From Pseudomonas fragi (lineage in GTDB: Bacteria > Pseudomonadota > Gammaproteobacteria > Pseudomonadales > Pseudomonadaceae): a stretch of 64,000 nt of DNA. The stretch lies in contig NZ_CP104861.1 in the NCBI RefSeq assembly GCF_025426255.1, forward strand, positions 4,030,001 to 4,094,000, in the 5' to 3' direction. The notes below the pieces were generated by a model. The model searched no databases and was not told the DNA's origin. It was given only the letters and a program-made list of their open reading frames with translations. Both the position numbers and the translations under genes were made by a program. Of this stretch, positions 8,341 through 17,378 are shown in pieces; positions within the stretch are counted from its first letter, which is position 1; the number at the start of each line of letters is the position of its first letter.

Positions 8341-9144
8341 ATGAGCATGCTCGCGCACAGAGTCCAAGCGGACTTGCTTAAGGCCATTGATAGAGACGAC
8401 CTGGTTTTGCCCACGCTACCGGAAGTAGCGTTGAACATCCGCAAGGCAGCTGAAAACCCTGAAATCAGCGTCAGCCATTTGAGCAAGGTCATCAGTCGTG
8501 ACACTGCGCTGTCGGCGCGATTGATCAAAGTGGTCAACAGCCCGATGCTGCGTGCCACCCGCGAGGTTACGGACCTGCACACCGCCATCACGCGCCTGGG
8601 CGTCAACTACAGCAGCAATCTGGCAATCGGGCTGGTGATGGAGCAAATTTTCCATGCCCGCTCGGAAACGGTCGAAAAAAAAATGCGCGATGTTTGGCGC
8701 CAAAGTCTGGAAGTAGCAGGTATCTGCTACTCCTTGTGCCGCCGTCATAGCTCACTCAAGCCAGACCAGGCGGCACTGGGCGGCCTGGTGCATCAAATTG
8801 GCGTACTGCCCATCCTGACCTACGCCGAAGAACACAACGAACTGCTCTCCGACCCGATCTCACTGAATCACGTGATTGACAGCATCCATCCGCTGATTGG
8901 CGACAAATTGCTGGCTGTTTGGGAGTTTCCGGAGATGCTTCTCAAGCTTCCCGGCCTGTATCAGGACTTTAACCGCCAATCCAAAGCCATTGACTACATC
9001 GATCTGGTGCAAATCGCGACCGTGTTCATGCATCAGGACATTGAGCAACTGAGCGCCCTGCACGCCTTCAAGAAACTGGGGGTAGAAGCTGGCGACCCCA
9101 GGTTTCAGGAGCAACTGAACGAAGCGCGCGGGATGTTTATCTGA
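8341..9144 (+). CDS. HDOD domain protein
   Basis: 267 residues, almost all an HDOD domain (about residues 20-215; LVLPTLPEVALNIRKA and VISRDTALSARLIKVVNSP are typical). HDOD proteins lack the metal-dependent HD catalytic residues and act in signalling, often near c-di-GMP or two-component systems. The ATG at 8341 (MSMLAHRVQ) was preferred to a TTG touching the ygfZ stop. It is likely co-transcribed with ygfZ; its partner is unknown. Confidence 0.85.
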   Translation: MSMLAHRVQADLLKAIDRDDLVLPTLPEVALNIRKAAENPEISVSHLSKVISRDTALSARLIKVVNSPMLRATREVTDLHTAITRLGVNYSSNLAIGLVMEQIFHARSETVEKKMRDVWRQSLEVAGICYSLCRRHSSLKPDQAALGGLVHQIGVLPILTYAEEHNELLSDPISLNHVIDSIHPLIGDKLLAVWEFPEMLLKLPGLYQDFNRQSKAIDYIDLVQIATVFMHQDIEQLSALHAFKKLGVEAGDPRFQEQLNEARGMFI

Positions 9145-9199
9145 ACTCGTAACACAAACTCTGTGTTGCTACAGAGATTGAATCCCGGAGTTTCTCACC

Positions 9200-10600
9200 C
9201 TATCGGCGATCGCCATTGGCCGGGACAAAACTAACCCGTACTTTCAACCCGCCCTGCACGCCATCGTGCAGGCTGATATGTGCAAGGTGCGCACGGCAAA
9301 TGTCACCGACAATTGCCAACCCCAGGCCCGACCCCGCTACTTGCTGATTACGTCGATAAAAACGTTCAAATACCCGCTCGCGTTCTTCAGGGGGAATACC
9401 TGGGCCGTCATCTTCGACTTCCAGTACCGCGGGAGCAGTGACTCTCAAGACGACATTGCCACCCACGGGAGAGTGGGCCATGGCGTTGTCCACCAGATTG
9501 CTCAGCAGTTCGTGCAGCAACGTGGGTTCACCGTACAACCAAACCGGCTGATCGGCCTCAAGCGCCAGCGCAAAACCCCGGGTATGGGCCAGAGGTGCCA
9601 TCGCCATGCCCAGCTCACGAGCCAATTGACTGAGGTCGAGTAACTGCGCGCCGCCTTCAGCGATGGCTCGCGCGCCATTTTCGATCCGTGCCAGCGACAG
9701 GAGCTGATTGGCCAGGTGAGTCAGCCGGTCCGTGCCCTGGGTTGCCTGCTCAAGGGTATTGCGCCAGGCGTGCGGATCATCTGCACGCAAGCCCAGTTCA
9801 AGCTGGGCCTTGAGCACCGCCAATGGGGTACGCAGCTCATGGGCCGCGTCGGCAATAAATTGCGCTTGGCGCTTGAATTGCCCGCGCAAACGCTCGGTAA
9901 AATGATTGAGGGCCTGGACCAATGGCCGCAATTCCCGCTGCACGGAAACCAGCGGCAAAGGTCGCAGGTCATCCGTCTCACGCTCCTCGACAGCGGTGCG
10001 CAAACGCTCCAGCGGGCGTAATGCGGCGCTTACGGCAAACCACACAACCAGCAACGCCCCTAGCCCCAACATCCCCAAACGCAGCAGAGTGTCGGCCATC
10101 AGGCTGCGGGCCATAGCCACCCGCGCCTCATCGGTCTCGGCCACACGGATTTCCGCCATGCCATTCATGCTGGGTTCGCTCACCGCCTTGAGCAAACTCA
10201 CGACCCGCACGTTCTGCCCCAAATACATGCCGTTATAGAAACTCGCCAAAGCCGGGTAATCATCGGTACGTAGCGTGCCCGGTGGCGGTGCCGGCAAGTT
10301 TTCATAGCCAGAAATCAACTGCTGGTGGATATCGTTGACCTGATAGTAAATTCGCCCGGCGCTGTCGTAGGCAAACGTATCCAGCGCAACGTAGGGTACG
10401 TCGGCGCTCAGACTGCCATCACGCTGCGACAGGCCCGCCGCGATGGTACGCGCCGACGCCAGCAGGGTTCGGTCGTACGCGGTATCGGCAGCTTCACGGC
10501 CATTGAGATAAGCACTCAAACCGCTGGCCAGCATCAGTACAACCAGCAACAGCGTCAGGTGCCAGAGCAAACTCCAGCGCAGGCTGTCGAGCTTAAACAT
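9200..10600 (-). CDS. tctE: Sensor histidine kinase TctE
   Basis: 466 residues. Two membrane helices (about residues 13-30 and 166-186) flank a periplasmic TctE-type sensor domain. HAMP, dimerisation and ATPase domains follow, with phospho-acceptor His in DAAHELRTPLAVL, N-box LVDNAMAHSP, and G-boxes DDGPGIPP and GSGLGLAI. It pairs with TctD, whose gene overlaps it by 8 bp, and is predicted to sense extracellular tricarboxylates such as citrate and control the divergent tctCBA transporter. Confidence 0.9.
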   Translation of the reverse strand: MFKLDSLRWSLLWHLTLLLVVLMLASGLSAYLNGREAADTAYDRTLLASARTIAAGLSQRDGSLSADVPYVALDTFAYDSAGRIYYQVNDIHQQLISGYENLPAPPPGTLRTDDYPALASFYNGMYLGQNVRVVSLLKAVSEPSMNGMAEIRVAETDEARVAMARSLMADTLLRLGMLGLGALLVVWFAVSAALRPLERLRTAVEERETDDLRPLPLVSVQRELRPLVQALNHFTERLRGQFKRQAQFIADAAHELRTPLAVLKAQLELGLRADDPHAWRNTLEQATQGTDRLTHLANQLLSLARIENGARAIAEGGAQLLDLSQLARELGMAMAPLAHTRGFALALEADQPVWLYGEPTLLHELLSNLVDNAMAHSPVGGNVVLRVTAPAVLEVEDDGPGIPPEERERVFERFYRRNQQVAGSGLGLAIVGDICRAHLAHISLHDGVQGGLKVRVSFVPANGDRR

Positions 10601-11264
10601 CGCGGCTTTCCAGCAAGTACCCCAAGCCCCTGAAGGTCACAATTGCCACGGCCTGGCCATCGAGCTTTTTGCGCAAGCGGTGAATATAAATTTCGATCGC
10701 GTCAGAACTCGCTTCCTCGTCCAGACCAAACACCTGGGCCGCCAACTGTTCCTTGCTCATGACCCTTCCGGGCCTGGCTATCAGCGCTTCGAGCACCGCC
10801 TGCTCACGCGAAGTCAAGGTCAGTAACTCTTCGCCCAAGGTAAAGCGCCGGGTTTCAAGGTCGTAGATCAGAGATCCACATTGCTGCTGGCGTTCGCCAC
10901 CCAATACGCTACGGCGCAGCAGCGCTTTGACCCGAGCCTCAAGCTCTGTCAGCTCGAACGGCTTGGCCAAGTAATCATCGGCACCAAGGTTAAGCCCGTG
11001 AACCCTATCCTTGACGTCACTGCGCGCAGTCAACATCAACACCGGCAAGGTTTTGCCACGGGCACGCAAGCGCGCCAGCACCTCAAAACCATTCATGCGC
11101 GGCAAGCCCACGTCCAGAATCGCCACCGCATATTCTTCACTGCTCAGGGCCAGGTCAGCGGCCACTCCGTCGTGCAGTACATCTACGGTCAAGCCTATGC
11201 CCTTCAAGGCTTGGGCGACACTCTCGGCCAGTTGCAACTGATCTTCGACCAAAAGCACACGCAT
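10593..11264 (-). CDS. tctD: OmpR-family response regulator TctD
   Basis: 223 residues: receiver domain with the phosphorylated Asp in AILDVGLPRMNG (about residue 51) and Lys in the conserved KPFELTELEARV, then a winged-helix DNA-binding domain (about residues 125-220). It is first gene of the tctDE operon and divergent from tctCBA. Family members activate tricarboxylate uptake genes; three GGTTAGC repeats in the shared upstream region are a candidate binding site. Confidence 0.92.
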   Translation of the reverse strand: MRVLLVEDQLQLAESVAQALKGIGLTVDVLHDGVAADLALSSEEYAVAILDVGLPRMNGFEVLARLRARGKTLPVLMLTARSDVKDRVHGLNLGADDYLAKPFELTELEARVKALLRRSVLGGERQQQCGSLIYDLETRRFTLGEELLTLTSREQAVLEALIARPGRVMSKEQLAAQVFGLDEEASSDAIEIYIHRLRKKLDGQAVAIVTFRGLGYLLESRDV

Positions 11265-11689
11265 TGGGTTTACCTCATTATTTTTGTTCAGGACGCAGCC
11301 TTCAGTGCGCGGAGTGTACAGACGGCCGGAGCCCTGTGAAGCCCAAAAGCCGTGAATGCCTTATGTAAGGTTAGCGAAAGGTTAGCCGGTTAGCATCGCG
11401 AGACTTACAGCAATCCCTATTACCGCCATGGCCTGCATGGCGGCCCGAAAAACGCCTCGAAGCGTTTTCGCCAATAAGAACAATAATGGAGCACCTGCAT
11501 GCTGACTCATCAGCCCAAGCCCCGTCACTTCTGTGTTTGTTCCGTACTCGCGCCCTGTCTCACCATGCCTGCGAGTGGCCTTCTATCGCCCGTACTTTGT
11601 ACCTGATACAGGCGAGGCACAGCCCTGCGCCAACGAATTTGAGCAACAAATAACTACCCTATAAAAACAAAAGCTCCTGAGGAGACAAT
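11265..11689. other. tctD-tctC intergenic region, place of the missing opdH porin
   Basis: 425 bp divide tctD from tctC. In P. aeruginosa the tricarboxylate porin gene opdH lies between them; no porin is encoded here. The region holds the GGTTAGC repeats near 11369-11394 and a 35-codon open frame at 11499-11606, preceded by TGGAGCACCTGC, that starts MLTHQPKPRHFCVC. That frame may be a leader peptide, a remnant or chance, and is not called as a gene. Confidence 0.5.
11369..11394. promoter_or_regulatory. Candidate TctD operator: three GGTTAGC repeats
   Basis: Direct repeats of GGTTAGC start at 11369, 11380 and 11388. The first two are 11 bp apart, the spacing normally used by OmpR-family regulators bound head to tail. 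The position about 105 bp upstream of tctD and 300 bp upstream of tctC suits control of either or both. Confidence 0.5.
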
Positions 11690-12667
11690 ATGAAACTTCC
11701 CCTGCGTTCCCTGGCTCTCGCTGCCAGCTGCATGCTGCTTACCAGCCAACTCATGGCTGAGCCAAAACGCCCCGAGTGCATCGCCCCGGCCTCGCCGGGC
11801 GGTGGTTTTGACCTGACCTGCAAACTGGCGCAAAGCGCACTGGTGAACGAGAAGCTGCTCAGTAAACCCATGCGCGTAACCTACATGCCCGGTGGCGTAG
11901 GTGCCGTTGCCTATAACGCGGTGGTGGCCCAGCGCCCGGCCGACGGGGGCACTTTGGTAGCCTGGTCCAGTGGCTCATTGCTTAACCTGGCACAAGGCAA
12001 ATTCGGCCGTTTCGATGAAAACGCCGTGCGGTGGCTGGCTGCCGTTGGCACCAGCTACGGCGCCATTGCGGTGAAGAGCGACTCGCCCTACAAGAACCTC
12101 GATGATCTGGTTCAGGCCCTGAAAAAAGACCCCAGTAAAGTGGTGATCGGCTCAGGCGGTACGGTTGGCAGCCAGGACTGGATGCAAACTGCACTGATCG
12201 CCAAGGCCGCCGGGATCAACCCGCGTGACTTGCGTTATGTAGCCCTGGAAGGCGGCGGCGAAATCGCAACGGCGCTGCTGGGTGGGCATATTCAAGTAGG
12301 TAGTACGGATATTTCCGACTCCATGCCGCATATCCAGAGCGGCGATATGCGCCTGCTCGCGGTGTTCGCCAACGAACGCCTGGATGAGCCGGAGATGAAG
12401 AACATTCCGACCGCCAAAGAACAGGGTTACGACATCGTATGGCCGGTTGTGCGCGGTTTCTATCTTGGGCCAAAAGTCAGCGATGCAGACTACGCATGGT
12501 GGAAAGACGCCTTTGACAAACTGCTGGCCTCCGAAGAGTTCGCCGCATTGCGTGATCAGCGCCAGCTATTCCCCTTCGCCATGACCGGTCCGGAGCTGGA
12601 CACCTATGTGAAAAAGCAGGTGGCTGACTACAAAACCCTGGCCCAGGAATTTGGCCTGATCCAGTAA
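11690..12667 (+). CDS. tctC: Tricarboxylate-binding periplasmic protein TctC
   Basis: 325 residues with a signal peptide (residues 1-23, ending SQLMA). It belongs to the Bug/TctC solute-binding family of tripartite tricarboxylate transporters; the first motif PASPGGGFDLTCK is the ligand-loop sequence of the family. It delivers citrate-like acids to the TctAB membrane complex encoded next. A clear ribosome site GAGGAG stands 7 nt before the ATG. It is the first gene of the tctCBA operon. Confidence 0.92.
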   Translation: MKLPLRSLALAASCMLLTSQLMAEPKRPECIAPASPGGGFDLTCKLAQSALVNEKLLSKPMRVTYMPGGVGAVAYNAVVAQRPADGGTLVAWSSGSLLNLAQGKFGRFDENAVRWLAAVGTSYGAIAVKSDSPYKNLDDLVQALKKDPSKVVIGSGGTVGSQDWMQTALIAKAAGINPRDLRYVALEGGGEIATALLGGHIQVGSTDISDSMPHIQSGDMRLLAVFANERLDEPEMKNIPTAKEQGYDIVWPVVRGFYLGPKVSDADYAWWKDAFDKLLASEEFAALRDQRQLFPFAMTGPELDTYVKKQVADYKTLAQEFGLIQ

Positions 12668-12723
12668 CCACTGCCGACCGCTGGCTGCGCCCTTGAATAT
12701 AGGGCTCAGCCCAGGAGTGAACC

Positions 12724-13182
12724 ATGCTCGTACAACGCGTTTTTGCCGTTGCAATGCTGCTTGTCTGCCTCGGTTTGGCGGTGATGGCCTGGCCTTATCA
12801 GGCGGCTTTTTCCTATGAACCCGTCGGCCCTCGCGCCTTCCCTTTGCTCATGCTGGCTTTGATGGGGCTGGGGCTGATCTACATGGTCTTTCGTCCATCG
12901 CCCGTAGTGCATAGCGAAGATGACCCCAAACTGGATCGCGAAACCCTGACCAAGATTGGTCTGTGTGTCGTACTGCTGCTGATTTTCGCCGGTACATTCG
13001 AGACCCTCGGTTTCATTCTCAGCAGCACCCTGATCGGCATCCCGATGGCGCGCCTGTATGGCGGGCGCTGGCTGCCCAGCATCGTGATCATCAGCTTGAT
13101 GAGCGTCGGCCTTTATTTACTGTTCGATAAAGCCATGGACGTTCCGCTGCCTCTTGGCCTGCTCGACGTTCTGGAGAACTGA
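12724..13182 (+). CDS. tctB: Tricarboxylate transporter small subunit TctB
   Basis: 152 residues with four predicted membrane helices, the layout of TctB. It partners TctA in sodium- or proton-driven tricarboxylate uptake. It is 56 bp after tctC and ends one base before the tctA start codon. Small subunits of this family are poorly conserved, so the call rests on size, topology and position. Confidence 0.9.
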   Translation: MLVQRVFAVAMLLVCLGLAVMAWPYQAAFSYEPVGPRAFPLLMLALMGLGLIYMVFRPSPVVHSEDDPKLDRETLTKIGLCVVLLLIFAGTFETLGFILSSTLIGIPMARLYGGRWLPSIVIISLMSVGLYLLFDKAMDVPLPLGLLDVLEN

Positions 13183-13183
13183 T

Positions 13184-14698
13184 ATGGATACTTTTGGCTA
13201 TTTGGGCCAGGGCTTCGGCGTCGCGCTCAGCCCTTACAACCTGGTCACCGCGTTGTGCGGCACCTTGATCGGCACCGTGGTTGGATTACTGCCAGGGCTT
13301 GGCCCAATCAACGGGGTCGCTCTGCTGATCCCTATCGCCTTCGCCCTCGGGTTACCGCCGGAGTCGGCACTTATCCTGCTGGCAGCGGTGTATTTGGGCT
13401 GTGAATACGGCGGGCGTATCAGCTCGATCCTGCTGAACATCCCGGGGGAAGCTTCGACCGTGATGACCACCCTCGACGGCTACCCAATGGCCCGCAAGGG
13501 ACTGGCTGGCGTGGCGTTGTCGTTGTCGGCCTGGAGCTCATTTATCGGTGCCTTTATTGCCACCTGCGGCATGGTGTTGTTCGCACCGCTGTTGGCCAAG
13601 TGGGCGATTGCTTTCGGTCCGGCGGAGTATTTTGTGCTGATGGTGTTCGCCATTGTCTGCCTGGGCGGCATGGCGGGAGATTGGCCACTCAAGACCTTTA
13701 TCGCAGCCCTGATTGGCCTGTTTCTGGCGTGCGTGGGGATTGATGCCAACAGCGGCGTTTACCGTTTCACCGGGGACAACATCCACCTGACTGACGGCAT
13801 TCAATTTGTCGTTCTGGTACTGGGATTGTTCTCCATCAGCGAAATTTTATTGCTGCTGGAAAAAACCCACCGCGGCCAGGAAGTCGTAAAAGCCACTGGC
13901 CGCATGATGTTCAATTTCAAGGAAGCGTCGGCGGTGTTCGTGGTGAATATCCGCTGTGGTCTGCTCGGCTTCGTCATGGGCGTACTGCCAGGGGCAGGCG
14001 CCACCCTGGCCAGTGCCGTGGCCTACATGACTGAAAAACGCCTGGCGGGTGCTACCGGCAAATTTGGCGAGGGTGACATGCGCGGTCTGGCGGCTCCCGA
14101 AACGGCCATTGGCGCTTCGGCATGCGGCGCGCTGGTGCCGATGCTGACGCTGGGTGTACCGGGTTCAGGCACTACGGCGGTGATGATCGGCGCCTTGTCG
14201 CTGTACAACATCACGCCCGGCCCGCTGTTGTTCCAACAGCAACCGGATATCGTCTGGGGCCTGATCGCCTCGTTGTTTATCGCCAACATCATGCTGGTGA
14301 TCCTCAACATTCCGATGATCCGTATCTTCACCCGGATACTTTCGGTGCCTAACTGGGCGTTGGTGCCGGTGATCGCAATTATTACCGCCATTGGCGTCTA
14401 TGCCGTTCACGCCACTACGTTCGATCTGTTCCTGATGATCGGTATCGGCATTTTCGGCTATATCCTGCGCAAACTCGACTTCCCGCTGTCTCCGGTGCTA
14501 CTGGGGTTCATTCTGGGCGGGCTTATGGAGCAAAACCTGCGCCGCGCCCTGTCGATTTCCAATGGTGCACTGGAAATCCTGTGGGCAAGCCCGATCACGT
14601 TGGGCGTTTGGGTACTGACTGCGCTCATGTTGCTGATGCCTGTACTGCGTATCTGGCGTAAGCGTAGTGCTCAACGTCGCGCCTTGGCCGATGCGTGA
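13184..14698 (+). CDS. tctA: Tricarboxylate transporter large subunit TctA
   Basis: 504 residues with about 12 hydrophobic segments. The family signature glycine-rich stretches LPGLGPINGVALLIP and VLPGAGATLASAVAY are present. It is the transport channel of the tripartite system with TctC and TctB. The ATG at 13184 was chosen; an in-frame upstream start at 13154 would lie inside tctB. The AbrB-type gene overlaps its end by 8 bp. Confidence 0.94.
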   Translation: MDTFGYLGQGFGVALSPYNLVTALCGTLIGTVVGLLPGLGPINGVALLIPIAFALGLPPESALILLAAVYLGCEYGGRISSILLNIPGEASTVMTTLDGYPMARKGLAGVALSLSAWSSFIGAFIATCGMVLFAPLLAKWAIAFGPAEYFVLMVFAIVCLGGMAGDWPLKTFIAALIGLFLACVGIDANSGVYRFTGDNIHLTDGIQFVVLVLGLFSISEILLLLEKTHRGQEVVKATGRMMFNFKEASAVFVVNIRCGLLGFVMGVLPGAGATLASAVAYMTEKRLAGATGKFGEGDMRGLAAPETAIGASACGALVPMLTLGVPGSGTTAVMIGALSLYNITPGPLLFQQQPDIVWGLIASLFIANIMLVILNIPMIRIFTRILSVPNWALVPVIAIITAIGVYAVHATTFDLFLMIGIGIFGYILRKLDFPLSPVLLGFILGGLMEQNLRRALSISNGALEILWASPITLGVWVLTALMLLMPVLRIWRKRSAQRRALADA

Positions 14699-15725
14699 TT
14701 CAGGACTCAAACACTGGTGGGGAACGCCGCTGGTCGGTCTGGCCGGCGGTTATCTCGCCAGCCTTATCGGCTGGCCACTGCCGTGGATGGTCGGCTCCTT
14801 GCTCGCGATCATCCTGGTACGTTGCCTGACACCCTGGCAACTGGCCGAAATTCCTGGCGGGCGAAAATGCGGACAATGGATTGTCGGCATCGGCATCGGC
14901 CTGCATTTCACGCCCGTGGTGATGGAGCAAGTGCTGGCGCATTTTTGGCTGATCCTGGCTGGCGCCCTGCTCACCAGTGTTTCGAGTGTGATCGGCGTAT
15001 GGCTTATGCGTCGCAGCGGCGAGGATCGCGCGACGGCGTTCTTCTCCAGCATGCCCGGCGGCTCGGGAGAGATGGTTAACCTCGGCGCACGCAATGGTGC
15101 CGTGTTAAGCCGCGTTGCAGCAGGCCAGAGCCTTCGGGTGCTGACTGTTGTACTGTGCGTCCCGGCAGCCTTCAAGTATCTACTGGGCGAAGGTGCACCT
15201 GCCTTACACCCCGCCCCCATCAACGTTTACTGGTTACTGTTGTTGTTTCCAGCAGGTGCTTTGCTGGCCTGGATCTGGCAACGCTTGCGTCAACCCAACC
15301 CGTGGTTGTTCGGACCACTGCTAGTCAGCGCCAGCGCCAGCATCCTGTGGGATTTGCATATCGGTCTGCCTGACGGCAGCAGCCAGATGGGCCAATGGTT
15401 AATTGGCAGCGGGCTGGGCTGCCACTTCAATCGAGCGTTCTTCCGTCGGGCACCTTCGTTCATTGGCCGAACACTGCTGGGCACAGCGCTGACGATGCTG
15501 ATCGCCAGTCTGTGCGCACTGGGCTTGAGTGCTCTTACCCAACTCGATCTGCGCTCCATGACCCTGGGCATGATGCCGGGCGGGATTGCTGAAATGAGCC
15601 TTACAGCAGAAACACTGCAACTTTCAGTTCCACTGGTCACCGCCTTGCAAGTCATGCGCCTGATCTTCGTGCTGTTTTTGGCAGAGCCTTTGTTTCGGTA
15701 CTGGACGCGGGATCACTCCCGCTGA
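14691..15725 (+). CDS. AbrB family membrane protein (ammonia monooxygenase-like annotation)
   Basis: 344 residues with 9 to 11 hydrophobic segments in two similar halves, each with a glycine-rich MPGG motif (SSMPGGSGEMVNL and GMMPGGIAEMSLT). These are hallmarks of the AbrB membrane family, often mislabelled as ammonia monooxygenase. Its function is not established; the duplication suggests a transporter. Start ATG overlaps the tctA stop (ATGCGTGA), pointing to coupled expression with the tricarboxylate transporter. A GTG at 14667 is an alternative start. Confidence 0.85.
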   Translation: MRDSGLKHWWGTPLVGLAGGYLASLIGWPLPWMVGSLLAIILVRCLTPWQLAEIPGGRKCGQWIVGIGIGLHFTPVVMEQVLAHFWLILAGALLTSVSSVIGVWLMRRSGEDRATAFFSSMPGGSGEMVNLGARNGAVLSRVAAGQSLRVLTVVLCVPAAFKYLLGEGAPALHPAPINVYWLLLLFPAGALLAWIWQRLRQPNPWLFGPLLVSASASILWDLHIGLPDGSSQMGQWLIGSGLGCHFNRAFFRRAPSFIGRTLLGTALTMLIASLCALGLSALTQLDLRSMTLGMMPGGIAEMSLTAETLQLSVPLVTALQVMRLIFVLFLAEPLFRYWTRDHSR

Positions 15726-15740
15726 AATACCACCGATCAA

Positions 15741-15778
15741 TGTAGGAATTCTCGTAAGATGTTAAAGGTGTTCCTACA
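15741..15778. promoter_or_regulatory. Inverted repeat between AbrB gene and LuxR-type gene
   Basis: TGTAGGAA (15741-15748) and TTCCTACA (15771-15778) are perfect 8-bp arms 22 bp apart. There is no T-run, so an operator is as likely as a terminator. It lies about 100 bp upstream of the LuxR-type regulator. Confidence 0.4.
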
Positions 15779-15874
15779 ACCTTACTGAGTTGTTGGTGTG
15801 TAGCAAGTGCGCTTATTTTTAATGCTCAAACAATGAACCTGCGCTTACACCAACCACTACAGCAAGGACACCAC

Positions 15875-16144
15875 ATGCATAGTTCTGCTCATTCAGAAAA
15901 GTCACTTTGCCGACTGACCCCGCCGACACCCCAGCCGTTCATACCGAGCCTCACTCAGAAAGAACAAGAAATACTTGAGTGGTGTGCCAAGGGAAAAACC
16001 AGCGCTGAAATTGCAATCATTCTGAGCCGGTCAGAAACTACGATCAACTTCCACATGGCTAACTTACGCCTAAAGTTCGATGTTACGTCACGTCACGCCG
16101 CTGTACTTAAAGCCATTAAGCTCGGCATCACCCTTCTACCCTGA
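15875..16144 (+). CDS. LuxR-type HTH-only transcriptional regulator
   Basis: 89 residues made almost only of a LuxR-type DNA-binding domain: LTQKEQEILEWCAKGKTSAE, then SRSETTINFHMANLRLKF. It resembles the C-terminal half of quorum-sensing LuxR proteins but has no signal-binding domain. The start at 15875 has AAGGA 6 nt upstream; the open frame begins at 15833. It lies in an AT-rich accessory patch with phage-like genes. It could be an orphan regulator of those genes; its target is unknown. Confidence 0.75.
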   Translation: MHSSAHSEKSLCRLTPPTPQPFIPSLTQKEQEILEWCAKGKTSAEIAIILSRSETTINFHMANLRLKFDVTSRHAAVLKAIKLGITLLP

Positions 16145-16293
16145 GCGGAATTGCCTGGACGCTCTTCAAGGGGCAAACCATGACCACACGCCCCTTTACC
16201 TCACCTCATCAAGCATCATCAACTCAAAAATCGAGGCAACTACCCACTTGAATCTTTACATCAAACAAATACATTGATCCCAGAGTACACACC

Positions 16294-16647
16294 ATGACAA
16301 TTGAAATAGTTAATCTAGCTCAATACTGGTATTTCGAAACAAAACTGTCCATCGTCGTCGCAATGATCGATCGTGACACTCTATTTGGGGCAAGCCTGGG
16401 TGCATGTATCGTGACGAGCAGGCGCGGCAACCTGAAAGGCTGGAGATTTCCAGGGTCATTTTTCCTGAGTGCCGGCGTTGGGTATTTATTTGCCCCCGTG
16501 GTACTGCCACACCTGCCAGGCTTGTCTTCGGGTGTCACCGCATTTATTTGCGCACTTATCGTCATCCCCATCAGTATAAAATTAACGGCTTGGGTAAATA
16601 CAGCAGACATAGTTGAAATAATCCGGCGTTTACGCCCACCTAAGTAA
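16294..16647 (+). CDS. Putative phage holin
   Basis: 117 residues with three hydrophobic segments (about residues 29-41, 54-70 and 78-97). The pattern of a short amphipathic start, GASLGAC, a basic turn, VGYLFAPVVLPH and a C-terminal helix fits small putative holins of Pseudomonas prophages. Holins form membrane lesions that release phage lysins. No endolysin or spanin gene is adjacent, so this may be a remnant or a domesticated gene. The family call is by recalled pattern, not a search. Confidence 0.55.
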   Translation: MTIEIVNLAQYWYFETKLSIVVAMIDRDTLFGASLGACIVTSRRGNLKGWRFPGSFFLSAGVGYLFAPVVLPHLPGLSSGVTAFICALIVIPISIKLTAWVNTADIVEIIRRLRPPK

Positions 16648-17106
16648 ATCAAGAGCCCCATCAAACAATTGAAACTGCCAGCCTGCTTTTGAGCTCACTG
16701 CCACAGTCCTGACACCGGCGAAGGCGCGGCACTAGGCTTAATCAAATTCACTTTCAACAGCCCAAGTATTTCAATTGGTTTCAGGCCACACACATCTACT
16801 CACTCCAATTTGACTTTGTTGAGCTTTTCGGCAGAATTTACGCTTACCGAGTACTTCCAGTATTTCTGCCATGTAACCTTACCCATAAAAATAAAGGCAA
16901 AAAGCGCGATCACATGAACTTAATAAACAAACACTAACAACAACCACAGCTCCTACAAGCAAGGTAAAAATAACCTACACACCATTTATAAAACATTTCA
17001 AACCCACCCATAACGATCCTGGCCCACGATCAACGGATTGGTCTTTTTTTGAAATTAGCGTGCATGTTCAATCAGGCACCTTACGATAGTTCAACTGGAG
17101 TCAATC
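16648..17106. other. AT-rich non-coding stretch before the Ogr-like gene
   Basis: No convincing gene is seen in about 460 bp. The sequence is clearly richer in A and T than its surroundings (for example 16880-17000). This fits acquired DNA and probably includes the promoter of the Ogr-like gene. Confidence 0.5.
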
Positions 17107-17364
17107 ATGAGCGCCTACAAAATGGTTTGCCCGCACTGCCTAAGTAAAATGCGTATTCGCACCAGCGAGGGTCGCCACATATTCTTGCGTGTCGCTTACT
17201 TGCAGTGCACAACTGAAGCCTGCGGCTGGTCAGTCAGAGCCGAGTTTGAAATGACCCATGAGTTATCTCCCAGCGGCATGCCTAATCCCAACGTCCACCT
17301 TCCCGGCGTGAATCGTGAACTGCGCCAAGCAGCTCTACTTTATGAAAACCTGCCTTGCAAGTAG
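17107..17364 (+). CDS. Ogr/Delta-like zinc-finger protein
   Basis: 85 residues with a four-cysteine zinc site: CPHC at residues 9-12, then the Cys pair at 34 and 39 in QCTTEACGW. This is the layout of Ogr/Delta activators, which turn on late genes of P2-like phages by contacting RNA polymerase alpha. No phage capsid, tail or integrase genes are near, so it is a stray phage gene or a co-opted regulator. A ribosome site CTGGAG precedes the ATG. Confidence 0.8.
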   Translation: MSAYKMVCPHCLSKMRIRTSEGRHIFLRVAYLQCTTEACGWSVRAEFEMTHELSPSGMPNPNVHLPGVNRELRQAALLYENLPCK

Positions 17365-17378
17365 TTAGGAGCAACATC

